Of a stretch of DNA of 30,618 nucleotides, positions 9,156-15,273 are shown one piece after another. Each line of letters starts with the position of its first letter. The stretch's first letter is position 1. The position numbers were made by a program, and so were the translations under genes. The stretch covers positions 1-30,618 of the IMG/VR virus record IMGVR_UViG_3300030329_003906. One strand, 5' to 3'. The DNA is from a virus. The notes beneath the pieces are model-generated. The model did no database searches. It had not been told where the DNA came from and worked only from the letters and a program-made list of their open reading frames with translations.

Positions 9156-9365
9156 GTGACTACTGAGGAGCAAATTAAACATGATTTGCTAACAATAATA
9201 CAAGTTAGAAATCAAAGAATAGCCGAACTTGAATTGGATAAATTATCTTTGGTTAGAAATCAATGCAAAGGAGAGTGCAACAATGCCAATGGGGAAAGCA
9301 TACAAGTACAAAAAACCGAAAGTAAAGACAAGAAAGTCTTCGGTGAAAAAGAAAAAGCCAAATAG
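9156..9365 (+). CDS. Small coiled-coil protein, GTG start
   Basis: 69 aa. The GTG at 9156 is preceded by an excellent Shine-Dalgarno (AAGGAGGAG, 9145-9153). Residues 4-35 form a probable helix (EEQIKHDLLTIIQVRNQRIAELELDKL). It contains two Cys (KGECNN preceded by NQC) and a charged C-terminus. A second gene (9283-9375) is nested in its 3' half in the +1 frame. Function unknown. Confidence 0.6.
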   Translation: MTTEEQIKHDLLTIIQVRNQRIAELELDKLSLVRNQCKGECNNANGESIQVQKTESKDKKVFGEKEKAK

Positions 9366-9375
9366 GAGGAGATAA
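9283..9375 (+). CDS. 30-aa very basic protein overlapping in another frame
   Basis: ATG at 9283 lies in the +1 frame inside the 69-aa gene and is preceded by AAAGGAGAG (9268-9275). The product MPMGKAYKYKKPKVKTRKSS... is about half Lys/Arg and ends KKKKPNRRR. Its TAA overlaps the next ATG (TAATG, 9373-9377), the same coupling used by other genes of this operon. Small basic proteins starting MPxGK occur in other marine phages; the role is unknown, perhaps nucleic-acid binding. Confidence 0.55.
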   Translation: MPMGKAYKYKKPKVKTRKSSVKKKKPNRRR

Positions 9376-9605
9376 TGATGAAAATATTTACATCATTAAT
9401 GCCATTAATACCACAACCATATAAGAATATTATCAAGTTCTTTTTGACTACACTAAAAAATGTAGATGAAAAGGAAGAACTAGAGAGAATAGGTAAACTG
9501 TTCGCTGATATTCTTGAAGATGGACACGTTAGTCCTCAAGAGTGGTTGTCACTAGCAGGTAAAAATGGATTAGGCATATTATCAGGTAACGGATCAAAGA
9601 AATAA
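9375..9605 (+). CDS. Small conserved-looking phage protein near the membrane cassette
   Basis: 76 aa: MMKIFTSLMPLIPQPYKNIIKFFLTTLKNVDEKEELERIGKLFADILEDGHVSPQEWLSLAGKNGLGI. The first 28 residues are amphipathic and hydrophobic, and the rest forms helices with an EDGHVSPQEW motif that recalls EF-hand-like small phage proteins. It overlaps both neighbours by TAATG. A role with the following holin-like proteins is possible, but the function is not established. Confidence 0.6.
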   Translation: MMKIFTSLMPLIPQPYKNIIKFFLTTLKNVDEKEELERIGKLFADILEDGHVSPQEWLSLAGKNGLGILSGNGSKK

Positions 9606-9757
9606 TGTTTGGAAAACTAAGACCACAAATATTTTTAAGCATCATCGTACTAGGAATACTCTCCTGTATAGGAATAGTATACGAATACAATGAGATCGCT
9701 ACTGGTTGCGTAGGTGGGATAATAGCACTTGGCATGAAAGTATTGGAATCTGAATAA
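9605..9757 (+). CDS. 50-aa two-helix membrane protein, holin candidate
   Basis: ATG at 9605 overlaps the previous stop (TAATG) and its own TAA overlaps the next ATG at 9757. The 50-aa product starts MFGKLRPQ, followed by two hydrophobic helices (IFLSIIVLGILSCIGIVY and IATGCVGGIIALGMKVL) separated by a short EYNE loop. This size and topology fit a class II-type holin. No endolysin is visible nearby, so lysis function is inference. Confidence 0.55.
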   Translation: MFGKLRPQIFLSIIVLGILSCIGIVYEYNEIATGCVGGIIALGMKVLESE

Positions 9758-10038
9758 TGGAAGTACAAGTAGGAAAAACTAAATATAATGTTACATTCGG
9801 TTCTGTAATATTCGTATTGTCAATATTAGCAGCAATCATCGGAACTTACATTACTTTGCAAACTAATATAGCCACAATGCAGCAGGACATTGCTGCCCTA
9901 CAGGCCGAAGTAAAAGAAGTAAAAGAAAATTCTGGAGCTACATCTATACTTGAATTGAGGGGAGCATTGGAAGTAACTAGCACAAAGTTGCAGTACATAG
10001 AGAAATCTTTAGATGCACTTGATTCAGCAATTAGATGA
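9757..10038 (+). CDS. Membrane-anchored coiled-coil protein
   Basis: 93 aa. Residues 14-33 (FGSVIFVLSILAAIIGTYITL) are one membrane helix; residues 34-93 form a heptad-patterned coiled coil (MQQDIAALQAEVKEVKE ... LQYIEKSLDALDSAI). This matches spanin-like or holin-accessory architecture. It overlaps the next ATG by ATGA. No lipobox or cysteine is seen. Confidence 0.6.
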   Translation: MEVQVGKTKYNVTFGSVIFVLSILAAIIGTYITLQTNIATMQQDIAALQAEVKEVKENSGATSILELRGALEVTSTKLQYIEKSLDALDSAIR

Positions 10039-10166
10039 GCAAGAAAGAAAAACCCAAAGAGGTAGATTTAAGAAAAAAGACTAAAAAGAAACTATATGTT
10101 TCTACCTTTTTGCTTGGCTTGTGTTTAGCAGGTATGATAATTATAGGAGAACTAAACGCAAGATGA
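10035..10166 (+). CDS. 43-aa single-pass basic membrane protein
   Basis: ATG at 10035 overlaps the previous stop (ATGA), and its TGA at 10164-10166 overlaps the ATG at 10163. The first 20 residues are strongly basic (MSKKEKPKEVDLRKKTKKK), followed by one membrane helix (LYVSTFLLGLCLAGMIIIG). It probably sits in the inner membrane with the basic end in the cytoplasm. Function unknown; it lies in the membrane-protein cassette. Confidence 0.55.
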   Translation: MSKKEKPKEVDLRKKTKKKLYVSTFLLGLCLAGMIIIGELNAR

Positions 10167-11458
10167 AAATGCCTAAAATAAAAATACCATTTAAAAAGAT
10201 AGGAAGTTATATCCTAGCAATCCTTACTTTTCTCTTTGTTGTAACAGGTTCACTAGGTATTGCCATTACTCTTATTAACCCAGTTAACCTATGGTGGACT
10301 ATATCTCCTATTGAAACAAGATACTTTGTTATTGGTTACTCTTTGGTTATAGAGTACCTAGAGTTCGTACAGGCATATTATTGGTATAGCATTGGCTTAT
10401 CTGCGAGTTTAATTGTTTTTGGGTACTCCATACACATTAGGAGCATAAAAGCGTTATATGAGGGAATTAAGGCTTCTCCGAGGGCATTATTATATTCTCC
10501 AATAACTATATATAGAGAACTTGTAGAGTTTAGGGATTGGTTATTTGAAAAGATTGAATACTTAAATGGTGAATCTGCTAAGTGGAGAAGGTTCTTTAGC
10601 GTTCTTAAGTCACCTTATTCGCTACTTAGATCATTTGGACTTTCTCCACAACTAGCTATAGCAGTTCTAGGTATTGGTACAGCATCGGGTGCAGCAGTTG
10701 GAGTTGCAGAAGTTATACAAGAAAGAAGTTTCGCTAATGGAGATGCAGGTATATATCTTGCACCACAGAACTTGCCTAGTGAGGAATTAGAAAGAGAACT
10801 AGCATGGCGTAAAGATAATCCTAGTGACAACACGCTTAGGGTGATCTTAAATGAAACACCAGTTGAAACCCTTAGTATTGAGTCAGTAAACCTTGGAACA
10901 TCATTTGCAAGTAATGGGCAACCTTCTGCATTACCTACAGGTACAACTGAAGCAATACTTATAGATGGCAACGCAACTAGGATAGAAGTAGGTAAACTCA
11001 CATTTAGCAGAAACAGTTGTAAAACATTATCTCTTACTGATATTAATGCCAATAAAGTAACAATCAAAGATAATCAGGCTGACGGATTGTCTATATATCA
11101 AAGTGCTACAAGCACACAACCAAACTTGCGTGTAAGTGGTGGAAACTATATGGCTGACTTACTTGAAACTAAAGGTGGCACTTATGACCGATTGTGGATT
11201 GCACCATTAGATAGTATGACATCATCTAAAACTAGGGTAAACACAATACTATTGGATAATATTGTTTCTAGTGGTGGTACTTGTGATCTAAAGAAACTTG
11301 ATATAGGCGAACTTATCATTCAGTTTAATCGTATAGGTGGAGATTTATCGCTTACTACCAAAGCGTTCTCAGTAAGTTCAACAGTAAAAAGTGCAAACTG
11401 GGATGTGACAGGAAACATTGAAGTTTTGATGGGTGAGGTAGAAAGACAGCCAGATTAG
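10163..11458 (+). CDS. Polytopic membrane protein with C-terminal beta-rich domain
   Basis: I place the start at the ATG at 10163, which overlaps the previous stop (ATGA); the frame is open a little further upstream. The 431-aa product begins MKMPKIKIPFKK and has hydrophobic helices near residues 13-37, 48-65, 73-93 and 165-188. The C-terminal half (about 195-431) is soluble and has solenoid-like rungs (SIESVNLGTSF, EVGKLTFSRNSCKTLSLTDINANKVTIKDN, LKKLDIGELIIQFNRIGGDLSLTTKAF). A membrane anchor with a beta-helix-like domain is unusual; the function is unknown. Confidence 0.6.
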   Translation: MKMPKIKIPFKKIGSYILAILTFLFVVTGSLGIAITLINPVNLWWTISPIETRYFVIGYSLVIEYLEFVQAYYWYSIGLSASLIVFGYSIHIRSIKALYEGIKASPRALLYSPITIYRELVEFRDWLFEKIEYLNGESAKWRRFFSVLKSPYSLLRSFGLSPQLAIAVLGIGTASGAAVGVAEVIQERSFANGDAGIYLAPQNLPSEELERELAWRKDNPSDNTLRVILNETPVETLSIESVNLGTSFASNGQPSALPTGTTEAILIDGNATRIEVGKLTFSRNSCKTLSLTDINANKVTIKDNQADGLSIYQSATSTQPNLRVSGGNYMADLLETKGGTYDRLWIAPLDSMTSSKTRVNTILLDNIVSSGGTCDLKKLDIGELIIQFNRIGGDLSLTTKAFSVSSTVKSANWDVTGNIEVLMGEVERQPD

Positions 11459-11507
11459 TTCGCAATATTATTTAAACGAAATTTTTATTTTTTTTTAAAG
11501 TGTAGGA

Positions 11508-11515
11508 GTGTACAT
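11508..11515. promoter_or_regulatory. GTGTACAT operator-like site at a ribosome binding site
   Basis: One mismatch from GTGTACAC. It overlaps the ribosome binding site of the zinc-ribbon gene in TGTAGGAGTGTACATAGAC, just before the ATG at 11520. The same arrangement (GTAGGAGTGTACACAGATG) precedes the minus-strand gene starting at 12598. Confidence 0.5.
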
Positions 11516-11519
11516 AGAC

Positions 11520-11675
11520 ATGCCATTATATGAATATCTTTGCAACAATCCTGATTGTAAAACTGATACCTTTGAAGTGATTTCAGGATATGATGACAGC
11601 GTAGAAATTTGTCCTGATTGTGGGGAAGGGACTAGAGATAGAAAAAAATTCTACCAATTTGATTTTAGGATGTAA
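11520..11675 (+). CDS. FmdB-type zinc-ribbon mini-protein
   Basis: 51 aa with the typical opening MPLYEYLC and two cysteine pairs, C8/C13 and C31/C34 (CPDCG), followed by a basic stretch RDRKKFYQFDFRM. This matches the FmdB-like putative regulatory zinc ribbon, in which four Cys bind one zinc. The start follows TAGGAG inside an operator-like GTGTACAT site. It lies 61 bp after the membrane protein, near the end of the plus-strand operon. Its target is unknown. Confidence 0.75.
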   Translation: MPLYEYLCNNPDCKTDTFEVISGYDDSVEICPDCGEGTRDRKKFYQFDFRM

Positions 11676-11678
11676 CTT

Positions 11679-11762
11679 ATGAAATGGTACGATTGGGGGA
11701 TTCTGCTGTACCTTCTGATGCTTCTAACTGTTGTAATTGTAGGAATGGTTACCGAACTCTAA
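11679..11762 (+). CDS. 27-aa single-pass membrane peptide
   Basis: ATG at 11679 lies 3 nt after the previous stop. The product, MKWYDWGILLYLLMLLTVVIVGMVTEL, is essentially one membrane helix with a short polar start. There is no strong Shine-Dalgarno, so coupling to the zinc-ribbon gene is likely. Small membrane peptides of this type occur in phage lysis and host-takeover regions. Support is moderate because of its size. Confidence 0.4.
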   Translation: MKWYDWGILLYLLMLLTVVIVGMVTEL

Positions 11763-11777
11763 TTTTAAAAAACTAGG

Positions 11778-11791
11778 GTAGTGTACACTAC
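11778..11791. promoter_or_regulatory. GTGTACAC operator at the convergent gene junction
   Basis: GTAGTGTACACTAC is a perfect 14-bp palindrome centred at 11784.5. It lies between the last plus-strand gene and the bidirectional terminator. No promoter at the usual spacing was found in either direction, so it may act as a roadblock or looping site. Confidence 0.6.
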
Positions 11792-11806
11792 TATAGTAAT
11801 TAATAT

Positions 11807-11843
11807 AAAAACCTACCCAAAATTAGCGAAAGGGTAGGTTTTT
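11807..11843. terminator. Bidirectional rho-independent terminator
   Basis: AAAAACCTACCC (11807-11818) pairs perfectly with GGGTAGGTTTTT (11832-11843) around a 13-nt loop. The T-run serves the plus-strand late operon, and the A-run, read from the other strand, serves the minus-strand operon. Its location between convergent operons fits. Confidence 0.9.
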
Positions 11844-11873
11844 AGCCATTTAGCGAAAGGAAGCTATATGAAT

Positions 11874-12221
11874 TTATAAAAGTATATCATGTATATGATC
11901 TAAGAACAATGGAGTGTTCTCCCCCTGATCGCTCTTTTTAATGTTAAGTTCAAAATGCTTTCTAGCTTCTTCTTCTGTCATTTTCTCATTATTCATCAAA
12001 CATTTTATTACCTTAACTGAATCATATATTGCTAAAGATTTATTCCTTTGATGTGCAACACCAACTAAAGCTGGGGCAAATTCATCAGGTAAAAGCAACG
12101 CTTCTTTATTGCAATCTAATAAATAATTTCTATATACAAATGAATACATTTTCGTTCCCTCTCCTTGATGTTTATGGTGTAAATTTTTATAGGGTATATG
12201 TTTTATCTTTCCCCATTTCAT
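11874..12221 (-). CDS. Conserved-type phage protein, last gene of the long early operon
   Basis: The reading frame from 12221 gives 115 aa and overlaps the preceding gene's stop by ATGA. An internal ATG at 12149 (M25, MYSFVYRNYLL) has a stronger Shine-Dalgarno (AAGGAGAGGGAACGAAA) and may be the true start, giving 91 aa. The C-terminal pattern (FAPALVGVAHQRNKSLAIYDSVKVIKCL, MTEEEARKHFELN, GENTPLFL) resembles a widespread phage family of unknown function. Positions 12086-12114 are the exact complement of a 29-nt stretch in the gene at 22368-22610. Confidence 0.7.
   Translation of the reverse strand: MKWGKIKHIPYKNLHHKHQGEGTKMYSFVYRNYLLDCNKEALLLPDEFAPALVGVAHQRNKSLAIYDSVKVIKCLMNNEKMTEEEARKHFELNIKKSDQGENTPLFLDHIHDILL
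12086..12114. repeat. Left copy of a perfect 29-bp inverted repeat
   Basis: On the plus strand this begins CAGGTAAAAGCAACGCTT and ends TATTGCAA. The identical 29 bases occur on the minus strand at 22592-22564. Identity stops abruptly at both edges. This copy lies inside the coding sequence of the 11874-12221 gene, encoding CNKEALLLP on the minus strand. Confidence 0.9.
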
Positions 12222-12598
12222 ATTGATAAATCCTTTCTGCTTTCTAAAAGTTCATTATGATTTTTATTTTTTAATATTAAATGTTTTGCTACTTTTATAA
12301 AATCATCTAAGTACATAGTAACGACATGCTCAACATCTCTTTTGCCACTTTCTTTCTGTGCTTGAAATAGGATTGGCAGTTTCCCTGTTGAATTTCCTAC
12401 TTTTTTTATTCCTCTTAATGCTTTCATTGTTTTTAAGCTAACTGCTTTTCCTGTGCTAGATTTTTTTACCTCTCCAACAATGGTTAAGCTAGTTATATCA
12501 GGCACATCACTTCCTGACCTACCTGTAACAGGAATACGCTTACCATGTATTTTTTTAGCGTAATCCCTCTCCTGTGCTTTCCAAGTTTCCCTGTTCAT
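12218..12598 (-). CDS. PD-(D/E)XK endonuclease, resolvase-like
   Basis: 126 aa. Residues 6-45 show a compact nuclease core: WKAQERDYAKKIHGKRIPVTGRSGSDVPDI followed by IVGEVK. D31, D34, E43 and K45 would form the PD-(D/E)XK metal site, as in phage or archaeal resolvase-like and VRR-type nucleases. It probably cleaves branched replication or recombination DNA. The start (ATG, 12598) follows TAGGAG that overlaps a GTGTACAC site, and it overlaps the upstream winged-helix gene by 44 nt, a common pairing in phages. Confidence 0.65.
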   Translation of the reverse strand: MNRETWKAQERDYAKKIHGKRIPVTGRSGSDVPDITSLTIVGEVKKSSTGKAVSLKTMKALRGIKKVGNSTGKLPILFQAQKESGKRDVEHVVTMYLDDFIKVAKHLILKNKNHNELLESRKDLSI

Positions 12599-12887
12599 CT
12601 GTGTACACTCCTACAGTATTTATAATCAATTTATATTTGAACAATCCATCATCCATGTACTCTTTCTCAATTATATGAGAACCAAATCTTTCTTTTCTTA
12701 GGTTTCTTAGTTGAGCAGATGCACTTGAATGGGGAGTTCGTGTTAATTCAGAAATTTGGTCTAAGGTTCTCCATTGACCATCCTTCATTACATCCCATAT
12801 TCTCAAAAGTTGTCCTGAAAGTCTAACACTATCTCTTTTGTGCTTGTAATCAGAGCCATCAAAATCAAACTTTAATTGGTTATTCAC
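12555..12887 (-). CDS. Winged-helix protein paired with the nuclease
   Basis: I choose GTG at 12887: AGGAG lies 8 nt upstream and the GTG overlaps the previous stop (GTGA). An upstream TTG at 12893 is only 2 nt from AGGAG. The 110-aa product contains a winged helix-turn-helix: LSGQLLRIWDVMKDGQWRTLDQISELTRTPHSSASAQLRNLRKERFGSHIIEKE, then the wing DDGLFKYKLI. This form often accompanies a resolvase-like nuclease in phages. Its 3' part contains the GTGTACAC site and the nuclease start. Confidence 0.65.
   Translation of the reverse strand: MNNQLKFDFDGSDYKHKRDSVRLSGQLLRIWDVMKDGQWRTLDQISELTRTPHSSASAQLRNLRKERFGSHIIEKEYMDDGLFKYKLIINTVGVYTDEQGNLESTGEGLR
12601..12608. promoter_or_regulatory. GTGTACAC operator over the nuclease start
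   Basis: On the minus strand the context is TAGGAGTGTACACAGATG, so the palindrome fills the space between Shine-Dalgarno and ATG of the nuclease gene (start 12598). It also encodes V-Y-T of the overlapping winged-helix gene. Confidence 0.65.
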
Positions 12888-13054
12888 GAACAATTCTCCT
12901 CATAAACTTTTCTAGCAAGTTGATTCATTTCATTTATTTCTTCAACTGCGTGTTTTTTTCCTAGAACATATGCCAACCGAACAAGATTAGTTACCTTTTC
13001 TGTCCATATGACATCATCAGGAATGTTTTCTTTTATAAAATCATCTATAGTCAT
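12884..13054 (-). CDS. 56-aa unknown protein
   Basis: ATG at 13054 overlaps the previous stop (TAATG) and follows AGGAGCAAGAATA. The product MTIDDFIKENIPDDVIWTEKVTNLVRLAYVLGKKHAVEEINEMNQLARKVYEENCS is helical and hydrophilic. Its stop overlaps the GTG of the winged-helix gene. The chain of overlaps supports it as a real gene; the function is unknown. Confidence 0.55.
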   Translation of the reverse strand: MTIDDFIKENIPDDVIWTEKVTNLVRLAYVLGKKHAVEEINEMNQLARKVYEENCS

Positions 13055-13302
13055 TATTCTTGCTCCTCTAGTGCTTGTTTATAAACTGCATCTAGTTCAT
13101 CATCTTCGTATTGAGATAGTGGTTTTTCTCCCATGTGTAAGCCTGTCAACTCGTCCATGATGTCACCAAAATCTCCACCTTTCCAACCTTCTTCCCACCA
13201 TTCAAGTATCACTATGTACTTATCCTCTCGTGTAACTTTGTTATCTTTTTGTTTCTTTGCTATGAACTCGTTGTATTCATCACTTGATACTAACTCTTTC
13301 AT
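13054..13302 (-). CDS. 82-aa acidic unknown protein
   Basis: The start at 13302 follows AGAGGGGCAAGA and overlaps the upstream stop (ATGA). The sequence is acidic with a Trp-rich centre (VILEWWEEGWKGGDFGDIMDEL) and a C-terminal acidic helix (YEDDELDAVYKQALEEQE). No known domain. It belongs to the overlapping early operon. Confidence 0.6.
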   Translation of the reverse strand: MKELVSSDEYNEFIAKKQKDNKVTREDKYIVILEWWEEGWKGGDFGDIMDELTGLHMGEKPLSQYEDDELDAVYKQALEEQE

Positions 13303-13583
13303 TCTTGCCCCTCTTTCTGTATATTTTTTAAATCTGCTAAAAAGTTTTTTATTGTTGCATATTCTTCCATGCCTTTATGATTAGAAATATAAAGTTGATA
13401 AGCAATCATTGATAAATTTTCATTTAATTTATCTAAGAAATTATTATCTTTTTTAATTTTTTCAAGTTTACTAATTTTCTTTTCTAATTCTTTTATTAGT
13501 AAATTTTGACTACTAATTGCGTTGCCTTTCCTTTCTATTTCTTCACTCATATTTATATAGTCTTCATATTCTGCATGATTCAT
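13299..13583 (-). CDS. Coiled-coil unknown protein
   Basis: 94 aa. ATG at 13583 follows AAGGAGAATAA. Residues 8-60 are a strong heptad coiled coil (EIERKGNAISSQNLLIKELEKKISKLEKIKK), followed by a helical tail (YQLYISNHKGMEEYATIKNFLADL). Overlaps the next gene by ATGA. Function unknown. Confidence 0.6.
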   Translation of the reverse strand: MNHAEYEDYINMSEEIERKGNAISSQNLLIKELEKKISKLEKIKKDNNFLDKLNENLSMIAYQLYISNHKGMEEYATIKNFLADLKNIQKEGQE

Positions 13584-13592
13584 TTATTCTCC

Positions 13593-13682
13593 TTATCTAT
13601 AAACATTTACATAACAATAATGACAAATATTTAATTCATCTATTGCTATAAATTCACAACTGCAATATTTACATTTAATCAT
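13593..13682 (-). CDS. 29-aa zinc-knuckle mini-protein
   Basis: MIKCKYCSCEFIAIDELNICHYCYVNVYR: cysteines C4, C7, C9, C20 and C23 form two CxxC pairs typical of a zinc ribbon. ATG at 13682 follows AGAGCAAGA and overlaps the upstream gene's stop (ATGA). It is the first of four consecutive cysteine-rich small proteins read right to left. Function unknown. Confidence 0.5.
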   Translation of the reverse strand: MIKCKYCSCEFIAIDELNICHYCYVNVYR

Positions 13683-13837
13683 TCTTGCTCTTTTCTAAAT
13701 CTTTTTTCTATACATCCATCACATAAAAAATCATCATCAGTGAATGGATTAATTTTGTCATAATCAATATCATCAAGCCCACCCCTAAGACAATCTATAT
13801 CCATATCTGTCTTACAATCTGTACAAGTGCTAATCAT
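13679..13837 (-). CDS. 52-aa zinc-finger-like mini-protein
   Basis: Cysteine pairs C5/C8 (CTDC) and C39/C42 (CDGC), with an additional C16, are separated by an acidic loop (GGLDDIDYDKINPFTDDD). A basic tail KRFRKEQE follows. ATG at 13837 follows AGGAACAAGA and overlaps the upstream stop (ATGA). It probably binds one zinc and may contact a nucleic acid or protein; the target is unknown. Confidence 0.55.
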   Translation of the reverse strand: MISTCTDCKTDMDIDCLRGGLDDIDYDKINPFTDDDFLCDGCIEKRFRKEQE

Positions 13838-14010
13838 TCTTGTTCCTCTCTTTTTGCTTTTACTTGTTCATCACTTAGCCATAAACAATCATCACATACT
13901 AAATATTTTTCTGTTTGCTCTGCTTCAGTTCCAATATTACTTGTTCTGTAATCTTGTCTTGTGGCTTCTACTTGTTGGCAGAAATCACAAGGTATTTTTA
14001 ATTTACTCAC
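13834..14010 (-). CDS. 58-aa zinc-ribbon-like mini-protein, GTG start
   Basis: GTG at 14010 follows AGGAGCAAGA and overlaps the upstream stop (GTGA). The 58-aa product carries C8/C11 (CDFC) and C39/C42 (CDDC), a treble-clef or ribbon-like spacing, and a charged C-terminal helix (SDEQVKAKREEQE). Function unknown; it belongs with the neighbouring cysteine-rich genes. Confidence 0.55.
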   Translation of the reverse strand: MSKLKIPCDFCQQVEATRQDYRTSNIGTEAEQTEKYLVCDDCLWLSDEQVKAKREEQE

Positions 14011-14312
14011 TCTTGCTCCTTTCTTAATTCTTCATTCCAAAGTCCTAAAGCTGAACACCAATTACAGCAACAAACCACATACTGTGGGCACACATCATTA
14101 TGTATACAACCCCTTAATCCAATTTGTCGCATATCAAAATCGTCTTTATGAAACTCTTCAGCGAGTTTCTCAAACTTATCTACAAGATTGGAATTATTCC
14201 AACGACTTGCATTTTTGACAATTATTTCTTCGTAAAGTTCAGTCATTTTTTTTTGCAATTTCTTTAAGTGTATTTTAACTTTTTCCTGTTCCTTTATCCT
14301 CATAGTGGTCAT
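14007..14312 (-). CDS. 101-aa protein with cysteine-rich C-terminus
   Basis: The N-terminal half is helical and basic (KVKIHLKKLQKKMTELYEEIIVK). The C-terminal part contains clustered cysteines C69, C75, C81-C83 and C86 in CIHNDVCPQYVVCCCNWCSALGL, reminiscent of a conserved phage motif of unknown function. ATG at 14312 is preceded by GGGGGAG and a GTGTACAC palindrome, and it overlaps the stop of the nuclease gene. Confidence 0.6.
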   Translation of the reverse strand: MTTMRIKEQEKVKIHLKKLQKKMTELYEEIIVKNASRWNNSNLVDKFEKLAEEFHKDDFDMRQIGLRGCIHNDVCPQYVVCCCNWCSALGLWNEELRKEQE

Positions 14313-15058
14313 GTGTACACTCCCCCAAAATCACACTCATCCCAATGCTGACACCATTTCTCCGAACACCACCAAACTGATTGGTCTGGGGGTATGTACA
14401 CTTCCTTACGAATACCTTCCACAGCCTTATCTACTCTTCTTCTGACAACTTCAATATGTTTTTGTGTAATGTCTTGAAGAATTAATTTAACTTTAGGAAC
14501 TCCATTTGCATATGTAACCACAGATAAACCTACTTGTTTTGCTCCCAATATCTCTGCATATTTAACCATTTGAATATCTTTGGTTAAGTCAGGGTCTGTT
14601 TTTTTATCTCTCATCCAAACTTTATTGTCTAAGACTAAGCTTTTATCAGGAAACCACATATCTGCATATCCAATAAAATCTAATTCGTCATCATATTTTT
14701 GTTCAAGTTTTAGTTGAACGCTTGATGGTGTCATCATTCCGAAGCCTTCGTGATATGCCCCTGAAAGGTGTGCTACTGTATCTCTTGATTTATCTTTTGG
14801 TATATCAAACTCAACATCTTTAGAATTTTCATCATGATAATTTACTGCATAATCTACGAACTGACTTGATGATATTCCTTTGCCACCTTCAATTTTGTTT
14901 TGAAAATGTACATTGGCACTATTATCTATCGCACTACCTCTTAGCATGTAACCATTAGATGGCTTCTTTACCTTATCAACATAATGGTATTTATATTGAA
15001 GTCCACATTTTAAATATTTATTTACTTGTGATTGTGATATGTGTGGTTTGTCGTTCAT
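14309..15058 (-). CDS. Cas4/RecB-like PD-(D/E)XK exonuclease with Fe-S cysteines
   Basis: 249 aa. Motifs in order: SQSQVNKYLKC (residues 8-18) as in RecB-family nucleases, GSAID (41-45), D133 in GYADMW, D144-N-K146 in LVLDNKVW, and Q163...Y167 in QMVKYA. C18 with C231, C236 and C242 would bind a 4Fe-4S cluster, as in Cas4 and AddB. It probably processes DNA ends during phage recombination or replication. It overlaps both neighbours in the replication operon; there is no CRISPR array nearby. Confidence 0.8.
   Translation of the reverse strand: MNDKPHISQSQVNKYLKCGLQYKYHYVDKVKKPSNGYMLRGSAIDNSANVHFQNKIEGGKGISSSQFVDYAVNYHDENSKDVEFDIPKDKSRDTVAHLSGAYHEGFGMMTPSSVQLKLEQKYDDELDFIGYADMWFPDKSLVLDNKVWMRDKKTDPDLTKDIQMVKYAEILGAKQVGLSVVTYANGVPKVKLILQDITQKHIEVVRRRVDKAVEGIRKEVYIPPDQSVWWCSEKWCQHWDECDFGGVYT
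14313..14320. promoter_or_regulatory. GTGTACAC operator over a start codon region
   Basis: On the minus strand the context is GGGGGAGTGTACACATGAC, so the palindrome lies between Shine-Dalgarno and ATG of the 14312 gene, at the end of the nuclease coding sequence. Confidence 0.6.
14394..14401. promoter_or_regulatory. Near-match operator inside the nuclease gene
   Basis: ATGTACAC, one mismatch, within the nuclease coding sequence, 81 bp from the site at 14313-14320. The spacing could allow cooperative binding or looping. Confidence 0.35.
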
Positions 15059-15273
15059 TTTTTTGATCCCTCTTGTTCATGTGGATTTAAGTGTTCAAGG
15101 TAGTAGTAGTAGAGATAGGTGTTTTCATTTAATTTATCCTCTTGTTCATGTCTTTTAATTTCATCTTTAATTAATAGATTTGCTAAAACTTCTAGTTTAT
15201 TTTTAAAGTGTTCATCATCTCCAACTATTTTTTTTATTTTAATAACTAATTCTTGTCTAATTTCTACTTTCAT
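15055..15273 (-). CDS. 72-aa helical unknown protein
   Basis: ATG at 15273 follows TTAGGAGA and overlaps the primase-helicase stop (ATGA). The product is a charged helical protein: KVEIRQELVIKIKKIVGDDEHFKNKLEVLANLLIKDEIKRHEQEDKL, with YLYYYYLEHL near the end. No known domain. It sits between the primase-helicase and the Cas4-like nuclease, so a replication accessory role is possible. Confidence 0.55.
   Translation of the reverse strand: MKVEIRQELVIKIKKIVGDDEHFKNKLEVLANLLIKDEIKRHEQEDKLNENTYLYYYYLEHLNPHEQEGSKK

Noticed and set aside
9375-10166. Definite lysis cassette
   Set aside because: Holin-like membrane proteins are present, but no endolysin or spanin lipoprotein is recognisable, so only a tentative label is justified.
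10615-11067. 150-codon minus-strand frame opposite the membrane protein
   Set aside because: No Shine-Dalgarno, lies wholly inside a supported gene on the other strand, and an isolated minus-strand gene there would be unexpected.
12029-12226. Plus-strand frame containing QVKATLLYC
   Set aside because: Its similarity to the 80-aa protein comes only from the 29-bp inverted repeat; it lies antisense to a supported gene and lacks a ribosome binding site.
14309-15058. Cas4-like nuclease as evidence for a CRISPR system
   Set aside because: No repeat-spacer array or other cas gene is visible; Cas4/RecB-like nucleases are common in phage replication modules.
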